Origin: Globodera rostochiensis
Lineage: Eukaryota; Nematoda; Chromadorea; Rhabditida; Heteroderidae
DNA: 64,000 bases
Assembly: GCA_018350325.1 (NCBI GenBank)
Contig: JAEVLN010000050.1
Location: 124,001-188,000, forward strand
Direction: 5' to 3'
Shown: positions 46,930 to 57,200 of the stretch, piece by piece
Position numbering within the stretch: position 1 is the stretch's first letter
Layout of the letters: each line of letters begins with the position of its first letter
Translations under genes and position numbers: made by a program
The notes under the pieces: generated by a model
Told to the model about the DNA's origin: nothing
Seen by the model: the letters and a program-made list of their open reading frames with translations, nothing else
Database searches by the model: none

Positions 46930-47937
46930 CTGAAATTCTTACGCTTTAATTTCAAAAGCAAATCTTTCAAAAATGTTTTTTCTTTTTACTCGAAAATATT
47001 TCTTCATTTAATATAAATTTAAATATTTATTAATAAAGATTTGAAAAACACTCGCATTTTCTTCATGATGTTCGATGGAGGGCTCTCAAATATTCAAAAG
47101 TCGCTGCTCCCGATCATTTTTGAACATTTAATTTATTTAAAAAATCAATTATTTTTTGCAATTTAAATTAACTTTATTATTTTTTGAAAAAATAATGAGC
47201 AAAATGTTTGGTTTAGCATTTATCCTCTCACTTTATGAATGGAAGAGTTGGTGGAGCAGGCAATTATCTGGTGGCGTCCAAGCAGTGGTCGCCCTGTAAA
47301 CGGCCACCTTGAGACACTTGTGGTGGTTGGTGTCCAGTCCATTCACTCACTTTGGCTGTGCATTCATTGGGCGAAGTGAACGCAAATCGATTTTTGGGGC
47401 GTACGCAAAATGGGCCCCGGAGCAATTAAATTAAATCTTTTTGAAACAAACTTTATGTAAAAAAACTTAAGCAGAAAAGTACTAGAGTGCGGCCCGGGAG
47501 CGGATCCCGCGCGAGATTTTGCGGGATCCTGCTCCGCAATCCCGCATTTTTTTGTGCTTTTTGCGGGATTTATCCCGCAAAATCCAGGTCCCGCAAAGAT
47601 TTCAAAAAAATCCCGCCGCGGGATCCCGCAAATGCGATTTTGCCGCACTCTAAAAAGTACTATCCATTGGATTACAAAGCAGAAGAGTGCCATTTAGTGG
47701 AATCGATGTGGTATGTGATTTAGATCATTTCGTTTCTGGGTCCTATGATCAACATTTACCAATACTTTTTATTGCCTATAGCAAAATGTTTTTTGTAATG
47801 GTCAATGGTAAAACAAATTTTTTTTATTATTCAAAAATTCCGAAATTCTTGATCAAACAATGCTTGGCTGATCAGGGCAAAGCTTGGCCTATCAGGACAA
47901 TGCTTTGATCACTGATCAGAAAAGAGAGACCCTTTAG
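46930..47937. other. Intergenic
   Basis: Should hold the first exon of the minus-strand F-box-like gene. A plus-strand frame from 47239 gives 46 residues starting MEELVEQAIIWWRPSSG with no recognisable similarity. A hAT-like element is at 47483-47652. Confidence 0.4.
47483..47652. mobile_element. hAT-like element with GCGGGAT array
   Basis: Ends TAGAGTGCGGC and GCCGCACTCTA; perfect duplication AAAAGTAC at 47475-47482 and 47653-47660. The interior is degenerate repeats of ATCCCGCA. Confidence 0.93.
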
Positions 47938-48030
47938 GTGCCACGCCTTTCTTCGAGCGTCAAAAACGCGAGCTTTGCGTTGGTTGCCCTGTCGGCCACC
48001 TCAACTGTACTGATCGGTAGCAAAATCTGA
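47938..48030 (+). pseudogene. Isolated tail exon of the modular secreted family
   Basis: After a TTTAG acceptor, the open exon reads VPRLSSSVKNASFALVALSA and ends LIGSKI at a stop. It parallels the tail exons of gene K (pre-insertion ending VIGCKI) and gene M (ending AAIGKK). Downstream sequence also matches the flank of gene K. No modules precede it directly. Confidence 0.55.
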
Positions 48031-48552
48031 TCATTTGACATTTGGACAAGTGAATTTCTATAAAATTTAATCAAATTTTCAGTGTTGGCTCCTCTGATCA
48101 TGTACGGCGCGTTCTTCTTGCTCTGCTGATGTGATTTATTGATCAGCAGTTGACGATCCAAATTTGATCGGAATATTGTCGTAGCTGAATTGCTTTGGCG
48201 AGGATGCACTTGATCAGGCAGGCTTTTTTGCCATCATGCTTTCCTACTTTTTATTAGAGATCGGAGGGGATCGAATTTCCTCGGAATTCCATGGGGTTAT
48301 TTCGTGACCCGACGGGGTCCTTTTTTTTAATTGTTCGGGTTGACCCTATCGTTCTAAAAAGTTCAAGAGCCGCAAAAAAATGCACGAATTAAACAATTTA
48401 ATATAAAAAGTTTTAAAATTTCCGACAAATGCTTATTCAACAGCTGATGCTTGTCAAAACATGTTGGTCATTCATTGATCATCAATCGCTTCGTTCAGTC
48501 AAATCGGCGGTAGTGGCGGCGAAGACCCATACAATGCAAAATTTAACAAATT

Positions 48553-49787
48553 TTAAATGGCATAATTTAAATAAACAAATGAATCAATCGTATTATATTT
48601 ATATAATCCATTTACGTCCAAAAACAGCAGGGCGATGACGGCACAAATTGCCGCGGGAGACACGCCGAGTCCGGCGGCACCGCCGCGGCACATTTCACCG
48701 TCACAAATGAAAGGAGGCGGGTCAACGACTAAAAAAGGCACCAAAACTCTCGTGATTATTTTAAGCTTAACACCGAGACTCTTGAGATTATTTTAAGCTT
48801 AACACCGAGACTTTTGAGACTATTTTAAGCTTAACACCGAGACTCTCGAGATTATTTTAAGCTTAACACCGAGACTCTTGAGATTATTTTAAGCTTAACA
48901 CCGAGACTCTTGAGATTATTTTAAGCTTAACACCGAGACTCTTGAGATTATTTTAAGCTTAACACCGAGACTCTCAGAGACTATTTTAAGCACAACATCG
49001 AGACTCTCGAGTTCATTTTAAGCTCAAGACCGAGACTCTCGTGATTATTTTAAGCTCAAGACTGAAACGATTGTACAAAAATTTGTTCAGCAAAATTACC
49101 TTCGCCGGGCTTCGGTCGCTTATTTTGTGGAATGGACAAATTGTTACACAAACTTTCGAGGAGATTTGGACACCATTCATATTCATTTTCCTTTCCGTTG
49201 TTGCAATTTTCTTTCAATTTATTTTTGCGAAAATCATAGGGCGGATGATATATTCGTGAGTTACAAGTGTTGAAGACAAAATATTTGGTGCCTAAAATTT
49301 GAACGGCAAATCAATTCATCCCCGGCGTATACACGACAACAAATCGATTATCGATCGGACGGAACCGATCGATCGATGGTAAACTTCTCGCGTTAGTTAA
49401 TTATATATTAATTACCTGGACCTTTACACTCAAATTGTTCACAATGATCTACTTCACCAGAGCATAATATGGTGACCATGTCGGCATTGGCGGTGATGTT
49501 GAATTCTTTCAGCATTGTCTTGGCAAGCTCTTCCGGCACATCCCCATGAATTCCTTGGTAACATCGTCTTGGTGATTGATCGTCTGCGCGAATCGAATTT
49601 TTTGATTTTTTTAATTGACAAATTACACGAAATTTTTGTTTATTAAAACAGAAAAAGCGTTCATAATCGTTCATTTGAAATCGAGAAAGAAACTGGTCAA
49701 GATTGACGACATACCGGCGTGCACAACGGAATGCGCGAAGATGAAGAAGAACACCAGCGATGGCACAACAATGAGCACGCTGTGCAT
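48553..49787 (-). CDS. GPI-anchored cysteine-rich protein, copy B (three-finger-like)
   Basis: Exons from the 5' end: 49715-49787, 49416-49583, 49100-49291, 48553-48728; 609 nt, 202 residues. Signal peptide MHSVLIVVPSLVFFFIFAHS. Same ten-cysteine layout as copy A (RRCYQG, TILCSG, HCEQFECKG, FNTCNSR, ENCNNG, EWCPN, ESLCNN, ICDGEMC) and the same hydrophobic C-terminal end. Exons 2 and 4 are nearly identical to copy A, whereas exon 3 has clustered replacements (VAQNHTA to NSRIYHP; YAFCQSEN to YEWCPN), which could mean selection for diversification or relaxed constraint. Located 12 kb from copy A in the same orientation, with duplicated flanks. Confidence 0.78.
48740..49065. repeat. 30-bp minisatellite in last intron of copy B
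   Basis: Ten to eleven copies of a unit containing GAGATTATTTTAAGCTTAAC. The consensus differs from the copy A array, where CTCAAGACCGAGA predominates. Confidence 0.93.
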
Positions 49788-49869
49788 GTTGGCATACAAA
49801 AATTAATGTGGCAACCGATTAAATTAAATTTATAAGTACTTAAACGAGCAACAATTTTATTTTAGTTTT

Positions 49870-50064
49870 TATTTTATTTTATTCTTTTTTATTTGTGAAT
49901 TGAAAATGATTTTTATTCCGATCGCTATGGAAAAAAATGGTGTCGGCCAATTTGTGTAGACGGAGTGCCCCGGACGAAAGTGTGAAGCTGCTCTCAAATA
50001 GGACGACCAAAACGATTGGTATTCCGATGACGAATCCGACAATCCCAACAAACAATTTCCCCAT
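49870..50064 (-). other. Duplicated upstream segment with a membrane-helix-like open frame
   Basis: The minus-strand frame starting at 50064 reads MGKLFVGIVGFVIGIPIVLV, a hydrophobic stretch. The homologous segment upstream of copy A (37920-38060 and 38430-38465) is interrupted and frame-broken. It may be the tail of a decayed gene; I cannot define one. Confidence 0.35.
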
Positions 50065-50218
50065 CTGTCGGGTTTAGAAAAATACGTACATATTTGGATT
50101 ATATGGCATCGTGGGGTCAAAAATATAGCATTTTATGGCAGTTTTCTTAAGGAATTTTCAAAAAAACAATTGTTTTTTTTGGGAATTCTGCTTTACTTCT
50201 GGGGGGGGGGGTCGGCAG

Positions 50219-50451
50219 CAGGGTTGCAACGGATTGGGAAAAAAGTCGGATACGGATTTCGGATCGGATTGTTCTTGAGAAAAAAGTCGGATACGGATTT
50301 CGGATCGGATAGTCCAAAATTTGTCGGATCGGATTTCGGATATCGGATTGGCTCCCAAAATTTGTCGGATCGGATTTCGGATATCGGATTGAGAAAAACA
50401 CCGGATTTCGGATAACGGATAACGGATTTCGGATGATCCGTTGCAACCCTG
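50219..50451. mobile_element. hAT-like element, CGGATTTCGGAT array
   Basis: Ends CAGGGTTGCAACGGAT and ATCCGTTGCAACCCTG; perfect duplication GTCGGCAG at 50211-50218 and 50452-50459. Same subfamily as 40257-40545. Confidence 0.95.
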
Positions 50452-50929
50452 GTCGGCAGTGCCGATATGCGTCGCAGAGAAAATTTTGAATTTTTTACTC
50501 AATTTGTTAAGAAATTTGCACCCAAAAACTTCAAATTGTACGGAATTAAGTAGCACTAGTTTCGGAAATTCACATTTTTCCCTTAAAAATGGGAATTTTT
50601 CACAAAGTCAATTAATGGCATATGCCATAAAATAAGGCAAATTGAGCTCCCTGATTTGGAAAACTATTTTTGAATCGGAATCTCGAAGTTAAAGTGTTCC
50701 GAATATGATGATGTCCTTCATGGTCTAAGCTTATTGAAGTCCTGAATCCCGAAAGTCCTGATCACAGATGATCCGATGTTGTCCATCATCGACAATTTTT
50801 TTTTACAATAATAAAAATAAAAAATTCGATGAATTCTTCCAAAACTTTTTTTCTTGCTAATCGTCCGTCACCAGCGGAGAGAATCTTTTTATTGAGTCAT
50901 CTTGGAGGGGCGGGTGCCGCTGAGTTTTC

Positions 50930-51260
50930 TCGAATAAAATATTCGTAGGCCATTTTTAGAGCAATTGGCTAAACAGCGATTGATCATTCCTACGATTGGG
51001 CCAATTCCAATTCACTTACAAATTCTTTAAATATTTTTAATATTTAAAATTATTTTTTATCTTTTTTGAATATGGCCCAAAATGGATCCGTTTTCCCCTG
51101 TTTATTCGTAGGCCATTTTTAGAGCGATTGGCTAAACAGAAATTGATCATTCCTACGATTGGGCCAATTCCAATTCACTTACAAATTCTTTAATATTTTT
51201 AATATTAGAAAAACATTTTATCTTTTTTTTGAATATGTCCAAAATGGATTCTTTTTTCCC
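50930..51260 (+). repeat. Tandem duplication (about 165 bp) covering a promoter and start codon
   Basis: 50940-51092 and 51106-51258 are near copies, each with GGCCATTTTTAGAGC, an ATCATTCCTACGATTGGGCC stretch and GAATATG before an ATG. The second copy leads into the gene at 51244. The first has ATGGATCCG and runs into a stop after nine codons. Confidence 0.88.
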
Positions 51261-52713
51261 TGTTATTCTAATTATTGTGATTGGCTTCTTTCAACCGACG
51301 GAACAAAACGAGAAGGTAAAAGAAGGCGCCAAGAGCATCACCAATTTATCATTTTAATGAATTTTATTTAATAATTTGTTAATTTCATTAAGGGCTTTCT
51401 CTGTTTTCCGGATGCTTCTTTGCATACAAAATCGAGTGGCATATTCCGTTGCGATGAGCTAAAGAAAGAAAATGTTTGTGAGGCGACCATTGCGCAATTG
51501 TGCAACGGTCGACAATCAGAAAACAACATGCAATTTTGTAAGCGAAAGTGCCCTTTTGTCCAAAACAAAACTTTTGATAATCAAATAGTTGATCAAATTT
51601 TAAATGCTTTTGGTTGGGTAACTTTAAGTTTGATCAAATTTTAAATGCTTTTGGTTGGGTAACTTTAAGTTTGATCAAATTTTAAATGCTTTTGGTTGGG
51701 TAACTTTAAGTTTGATCAAATTTTAAATGCTTTTGGTTGGGTAACTTTAAGTTTGATCAAATTTTAAATGCTTTTGGTTGGGTAACTTTAAGTTTGATCA
51801 AATTTTAAATGCTTTTGGTTGGGTAACTTTAAGTTTGATCAAATTTTAAATGCTTTTGGTTGGTTAACTTTAAGTTTGATCAAATTTTAAATGCTTTTGT
51901 TTGGGTAACTTTAAGTTTGATCAAATTTTAAATGCTTTTGTTTGGGTAACTTTAAATCATACTTTAAATGCTTTTGTTTGGGTAACTTTCAGTTTTGATT
52001 GAACCTTTCAAAAGTTCTTTTGGGCATATAAATTGATTAGAAATTTTACAAAAAATCAGGCAATGATTTGCGCCCAATGTGCATGCACCGATCGCCGTCA
52101 TATTTGAGTCCCATCGGCGACGGCAAAAGTGCCGGACCGATCAATTTTGTGTATTGCAACGCGGGCGAAAGCAACGCGGGCGACTGTTTGGGCCTTTCCA
52201 TTACGTTGGCGGTAAGTTTTAAAAGGCTTTTTACATTCTTTGAGCTCGTTTTGTATATTTTATTGTTTTTATTCACATTAAAGTGTAGGGCTGCTCCCTG
52301 AGCCCTCGGGGACAGGAAAGTCGGGGACGAAAACCCCGAAAAATTCAAAAAAGTCGGGGTCGTTGACCCCCGACCAAAAAAAGTCGGAGACGAAAACTCC
52401 GAAAAATTCAAAAAAGTCGGGGTCGGGGACGAAAACCCCGAAAAAGATTCAAAAAAGTCGGGGGGTCGGGGACGGGGAGCAACCCTACATTAAAGAACAT
52501 ACCTATAACTAAAAGCTTTCATTACCTACATATATTAGCGTATATAAATGAAATCAAAATAGAATTAAATGGAATTTAAATTTTTATTTAAACAATTTGC
52601 GTGCCCTGCCATTTTTGCAGCTTTGCTTGATGATCGTCGGTTTGTTGGCATTTCTGACCGTCGCGGTGATCGGCATTATTGTCTTTTACAAGCTAATCAC
52701 GAATGATCAATGA
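51244..52713 (+). CDS. Small type I membrane protein with cysteine-rich ectodomain
   Basis: Unrecognised. Exons 51244-51315, 51393-51537, 52060-52211 and 52621-52713 total 462 nt, 153 residues. Signal peptide MDSFFPVILIIVIGFFQ. The ectodomain has eight cysteines (GFLCFPD, FRCDELKKENVCEATIAQLC, QFCNDLRPMC, VYCNAGES, GDCLGL). The last exon encodes a transmembrane helix (LCLMIVGLLAFLTVAVIGII) and the short tail YKLITNDQ. Intron 2 starts at a strong GTAAGC donor and contains a 41-bp minisatellite; intron 3 contains a hAT-like element. The tandem-duplicated start region makes the choice of promoter ambiguous. Confidence 0.72.
51590..51990. repeat. 41-bp intronic minisatellite
   Basis: About ten copies of a unit with TTTGATCAAATTTTAAATGC and GGTTGGGTAACTTTAAG. 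Each unit contains a donor-like GGGTAACT. In the intron after the exon ending at 51537. Confidence 0.95.
52284..52487. mobile_element. hAT-like element with GTCGGGG array
   Basis: Ends TGTAGGGCTGCTCC and GGAGCAACCCTA; duplication CATTAAAG at 52276-52283 and 52488-52495. The interior is AAAAAGTCGGGGAC-type repeats. Confidence 0.88.
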
Positions 52714-54277
52714 CTTTAGACGCAAAGGGTTATTTTTGTTAATTGTCGTTTTTAGAAATTATTTTGAATAAAAATGATTTTAAAAATGTATTTCTAATTA
52801 ACTTTGCAAATAAATGGGTTTATTAATAATTTAGTGGAACTTAAAATCCAACAAATCTTAATTAAAGTTTTATTTAAAAATATTTGGGAATCGGACTGTT
52901 GACTTTTCGAGCTTTTCGTCTCATGAAATACCAAATTCAAAACTGCCTAAGGCTAAAAAAATATTCGAAATTTAAAACTCTTCAAAAAGAACTTTGCCCA
53001 AATGTGAACGTCTTTTCTAAAACGAATTCTTCTTGTGCGCCGAGGATTTGGGAGTGTACCGTAATTTAGGCAATTTCTATCCCAAATACCGTAATTGAAG
53101 CATTTAAACCATACAAATTGTATGCTTTGTGAATAGAGAACGGACTTAAATTATAAATCTCGGTACTTTTTCGATCGAGAATCTCGATCAAATCTCGAAA
53201 CTTTTCGATCGAGATTACGTTCGAGAATCTCGAAAAATCTCGGTCAGGCCAAATTTTTTCGATCGAGATTTCGATTGAGAATCTCGAAAAAATCTCGTCG
53301 AGATTTTCCGAGATTACGATCGAGAATCTCGTGGTCCGATCTCTACTTGTTAATGATCAAATTAATCTAATCGCAGAAAATAATAATAATTTGATGCTCC
53401 CCCACCAATTTTATTTTCTATAGATCTGAATAAAAATTATTTTCAATTGTACGCTCACAAAAAAAAGCATAAATAAAATAAAAACTAAAATTAATTGAAT
53501 GCTCGTTTAAGTACTTATAAATTGTATCATTTAATCGCGCAATGGGGGAAAATGCTTGCCGTAGTTAACAAGTTTTTCTCGATTTCAAATGAACGCTTTT
53601 TCTGTTTTAGTATACAAAAATTTCGTTTTCCATTAAAAAAAAAACACGAAAAATTCAATTCGCGCAGGCGATCAATCACCAAGGCGGTGTTACCAAAGGA
53701 ATTCATGGGGACGTGCCGAAAAAGCTTGCCAAGAATCATTGGGTTCATTTTGAGTGTAAAGGTCCAGGGTAATAAAAGTAACTAACACGAGCAGTTTCCG
53801 ATCGATTTGTTATCCCGGGAATGAATCGATTTGCCGTTCAAAATTTCCGGCATCCGGTTACATCCCTGATAATGGCACATCCCTGGTATATACAGTAATC
53901 CGTCATTTTTTATAATATCCGTCCACTTTGCCAGAGTTGATTGATCAACGGAAAGTCAGGCGTATGAATAATATAATTTCATTGGAACACACAACAGCAA
54001 AAATTTACCCTACTCCTTTCCATCCCAGCCTCTAAAATGGGTTGATTCATTCATTCGGCTTCTCCCACCCCCCAGGGCAATGTCAACGGATTTTTTTGAT
54101 CAAAACACCCCCCCCCCCCAATTGGCTTAAATCATTTAAATGGATGAGAAGCATTGGAAGAGCTCCAACATCATTTTTGTCCCAGTCAATGCTTTCAATT
54201 TTTAAATCCCAATATTTTAAACACACTTTTTTTGATCGGATAAATTTTCAGAACACAAAAATATTCAAGTGCCCAAA
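52714..54277. other. Intergenic with TCTCGA arrays and decayed copies
   Basis: 53138-53345 is a TCTCGA-rich array with weak inverted ends and no convincing target duplication. 53055-53100 has two CCGTAATT boxes in inverted surroundings. 53650-53772 is a degenerate family fragment listed separately. 53850-53890 carries single ends of a GGGATGTAACCGG element. Confidence 0.5.
53650..53772 (+). pseudogene. Decayed plus-strand copy of the GPI-anchored cysteine-rich exon 2
   Basis: Matches copies A and B in the middle (GIHGDVPKKLAK, then HFECKGPG) with an internal deletion that removes the central cysteines and shifts the frame; the sequence before it matches their intron 1. Orientation is opposite to copies A and B. 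Confidence 0.75.
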
Positions 54278-57200
54278 ATGTTCGCCCGCCTTTGTGCTCC
54301 TATGACACTGATCGGCGCACTGATCGTAGTCCAGTTGATTGAGTACGGTCGGAGTGATACGGTAATTTTTAAACAAAAAAAAAGCTACAAAATTGTATGA
54401 ATTTTGCTCTCTTCAATTAAAGGAGGCTTTTCGTGAAGTGAGACCAAGTCATGAATGCCAAGGTCGTGTGCCGAAATGTGTTTGCGGTTGGGCCAAATGT
54501 GCTGCGTCAAAGGGCGCGCCGGCTTCCGACTGTTGCGACGAGGGCTACGCGTTTAAGTGTTGTGCTACGGTAGGCTACGGTAGGGTGTATATATACGGTG
54601 TATTAGGCACACAGTCTTACGGTAAGCAAAAATGTTTGTGCAAATTTACTAGCAAAAATAAGAAAATTTTGCGGATTAAAATTTGACTGTTTAACATTAA
54701 GACGACACCAACATTTGAATGGAAACCCAAGACAACGGTATGAATTTATTATTCTGTACCGATATCAATTTTTTGGGACTGATCAGAACACTGATTAGAC
54801 ACCAATTTTGCGGTATCCATTTTTGGGACTGATCAGAACACTGATTAAACATTATTCCTTAGCGATATCAATTTTTGGGACTGATCAGAACAATTGATTA
54901 AACATTATTCTGTACCGATATCAATTTTTAGGACTGATCAGAACACTGATTAGACACCAACTTTGCGGTATCCATTTTTGGGTCTGATCAGAACACTGAT
55001 TAAACATTATTCTGTACCAATATCAGATTTTGGGACTGATCAGAACTGATCACAACACTGATTAGACACCAATTTTGCAGGATCAGCTGATCAACGAATT
55101 GAAAGCGAAAGGGAAGCAGTGCAAATCGGGACAATATTGCATGTGCGGCTTTGTGCTCATTCGCGCCAAACTGGCGGGCCTGTGCTGCTACAACGACACG
55201 GACAGCTGTCAGTGCTGTAAGACGGTAGGGGCGCAGCAGTTACGGTATTTGTAAATCCGCAATTTGCGTTCTTTTAGGAACTTTCGATTCCATCGGTATG
55301 AATTTTGACCCCCCCCCCCCCAACATTTTTATGGTATTTATTTAAATATTTTTACCCTAAGAATCATTTCGAAGAGCAGTACACGCCAGAATGCCAGAAG
55401 GAGATGAAAACGGCAGAGCAAAGAGTCAACTACCAGTGTAAGCCCCGATGTGTTCGCTCCGAGGATTGGCCGCCGAGCGCTTGTTGCGCTCAGAACTACA
55501 GACTCCAGTGCTGTGACCCGTATGGACAGGTTGGTGGTGTACGGTAACGCGGCAAAAATTGCATGCGAACCGTATGGACAGGTTGGTGGTGTACGGTAAC
55601 GCGGCAAAAATTGCATGCGAACCGTATGGACAGATTGGTGGTGTACGGTAGCGCGGCAAAAATTGCATGCGAACCGTATGGACAGGTTGGTGGTGTACGG
55701 TAGAGCGGCAAAAATTGCATACCGTATCCCCCGCGCGAAAACAGAAACACCCTTGCCAAAAAATTGTTTTGATAAAATTTAATTCGATCAAAAAAACATC
55801 ATAAGCCAATTACCGTGTTACCTCTTGTAATCCCCCATGGGGGATTATTTTTCAACCTACTCAGCGACCGGGGGATTATTAGAGGTTGGGGGATTATCAG
55901 AGGTTGGGGGATTACAAGAGGTAATACGGTAGGTACTTTTTCTCCCCTTCAAAAATTTCAATTTTATCCCGGTAAGGACGTATACGAGTCCTGTATTATG
56001 CAATTCCTGCACTATACTCAACGATATATACCCTTATATGCCACCGTATGGTATACGCGCTTTGAATTTATATTTTTTTCAGAGTCCGGAAACTGATCCG
56101 TGTGCACTGCGTGCGGTATGTTGGGCAATTTACTTCAAAAAAATTTGGCACGTCTTTTGACGCCGTGCCGTTTTGGCGCCGTCATTTTGGCGCCGTGCCG
56201 TTTTGGCGCTGTGCCGTTTTGGCGCCGTCATTTTGGCGCCGTGCCGTTTTGGCGCCGTCATTTTGGCGCTGTGTCGTTTTGGCGCCGTCATTTTGGCGCC
56301 GTGCCGTTTTGGCGCTGTGCCGTTTTGGCGCCGTCATTTTGGCGCTGTGCCGTTTTGGCGCCGTCATTTTGGCGCTGTGCCGTTTTGGCGCCGTCATTTT
56401 GGCGCTGTGCCGTTTTGGCGCCGTCATTTTGGCGCTGTGCCGTTTTGGCGCCGTCATTTTAGCGCCGTGCCGTTTTGGCGCCGTCATTTTAGCGCCGTGC
56501 CGTTTTGGCGCCGTCATTTTGGCGCTGTGCCGTTTTGGCGCCGTCATTTTAGCGCCGTGCCGTATGGCGTATCCAATATGGCACGTGACGTGCCAAAGTA
56601 AATAAAAGCCGTCAGATCACCCCCCCCCCTCCACTGCCTGGATCAGTGTGCCATAATAAACAGCAAATGTTTAAAAGGTTTTGTGCAAGGCCGACGACAA
56701 GACTTGTAAAAAGAAAAAAGATGCGCAGGGTAAACTACACAACGTGCGGCACATAAGCAATAAGTGGACCAATGAAGAAACCATCGATTGCCATAGCGAG
56801 GCCGCCGTGGACTGTGTGGCAGCCAAATATTCGGTAAATTAAACTACGGTTGGACGAGACCGGGATCAGTACTGAAATGGTCTATTTTTGACCATTTTGG
56901 TACTGAAATTTAGTCCCGGTTTTTCAAAATTCCTTTAAAATCCTCTTATAATGGGTCCCGGTCCAACCCTAAATTAAACAACAAAACTTTCAACAACAAA
57001 AAACTTTTGTTTTTAGATTCCGTTCGAGAAGTCAGCCATTATTACTACGGTACGTGTTGCGCGCAGTGTTTACTGTGTGTACTTGGTGTACAATTTCAAA
57101 CAGAGAGTATATATGTAGATCATGATCCTGATCAGGATCATGATCGCGGGACTTTAAGGGGAAATCGAATCCCGGAATTGATCTCGATTGAAAATCTCGG

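Noticed and set aside
53138..53345. Further hAT-like element candidate
   Set aside because: Array and weak inverted ends are present, but flanks (CTTTGTGA versus CTTGTTAA) do not make a convincing 8-bp duplication, so it was not counted.
56100..56605. Alanine/arginine-rich frames in three phases
   Set aside because: Products of the 15/30-bp minisatellite in an intron of gene L; no splice continuity with neighbouring exons.
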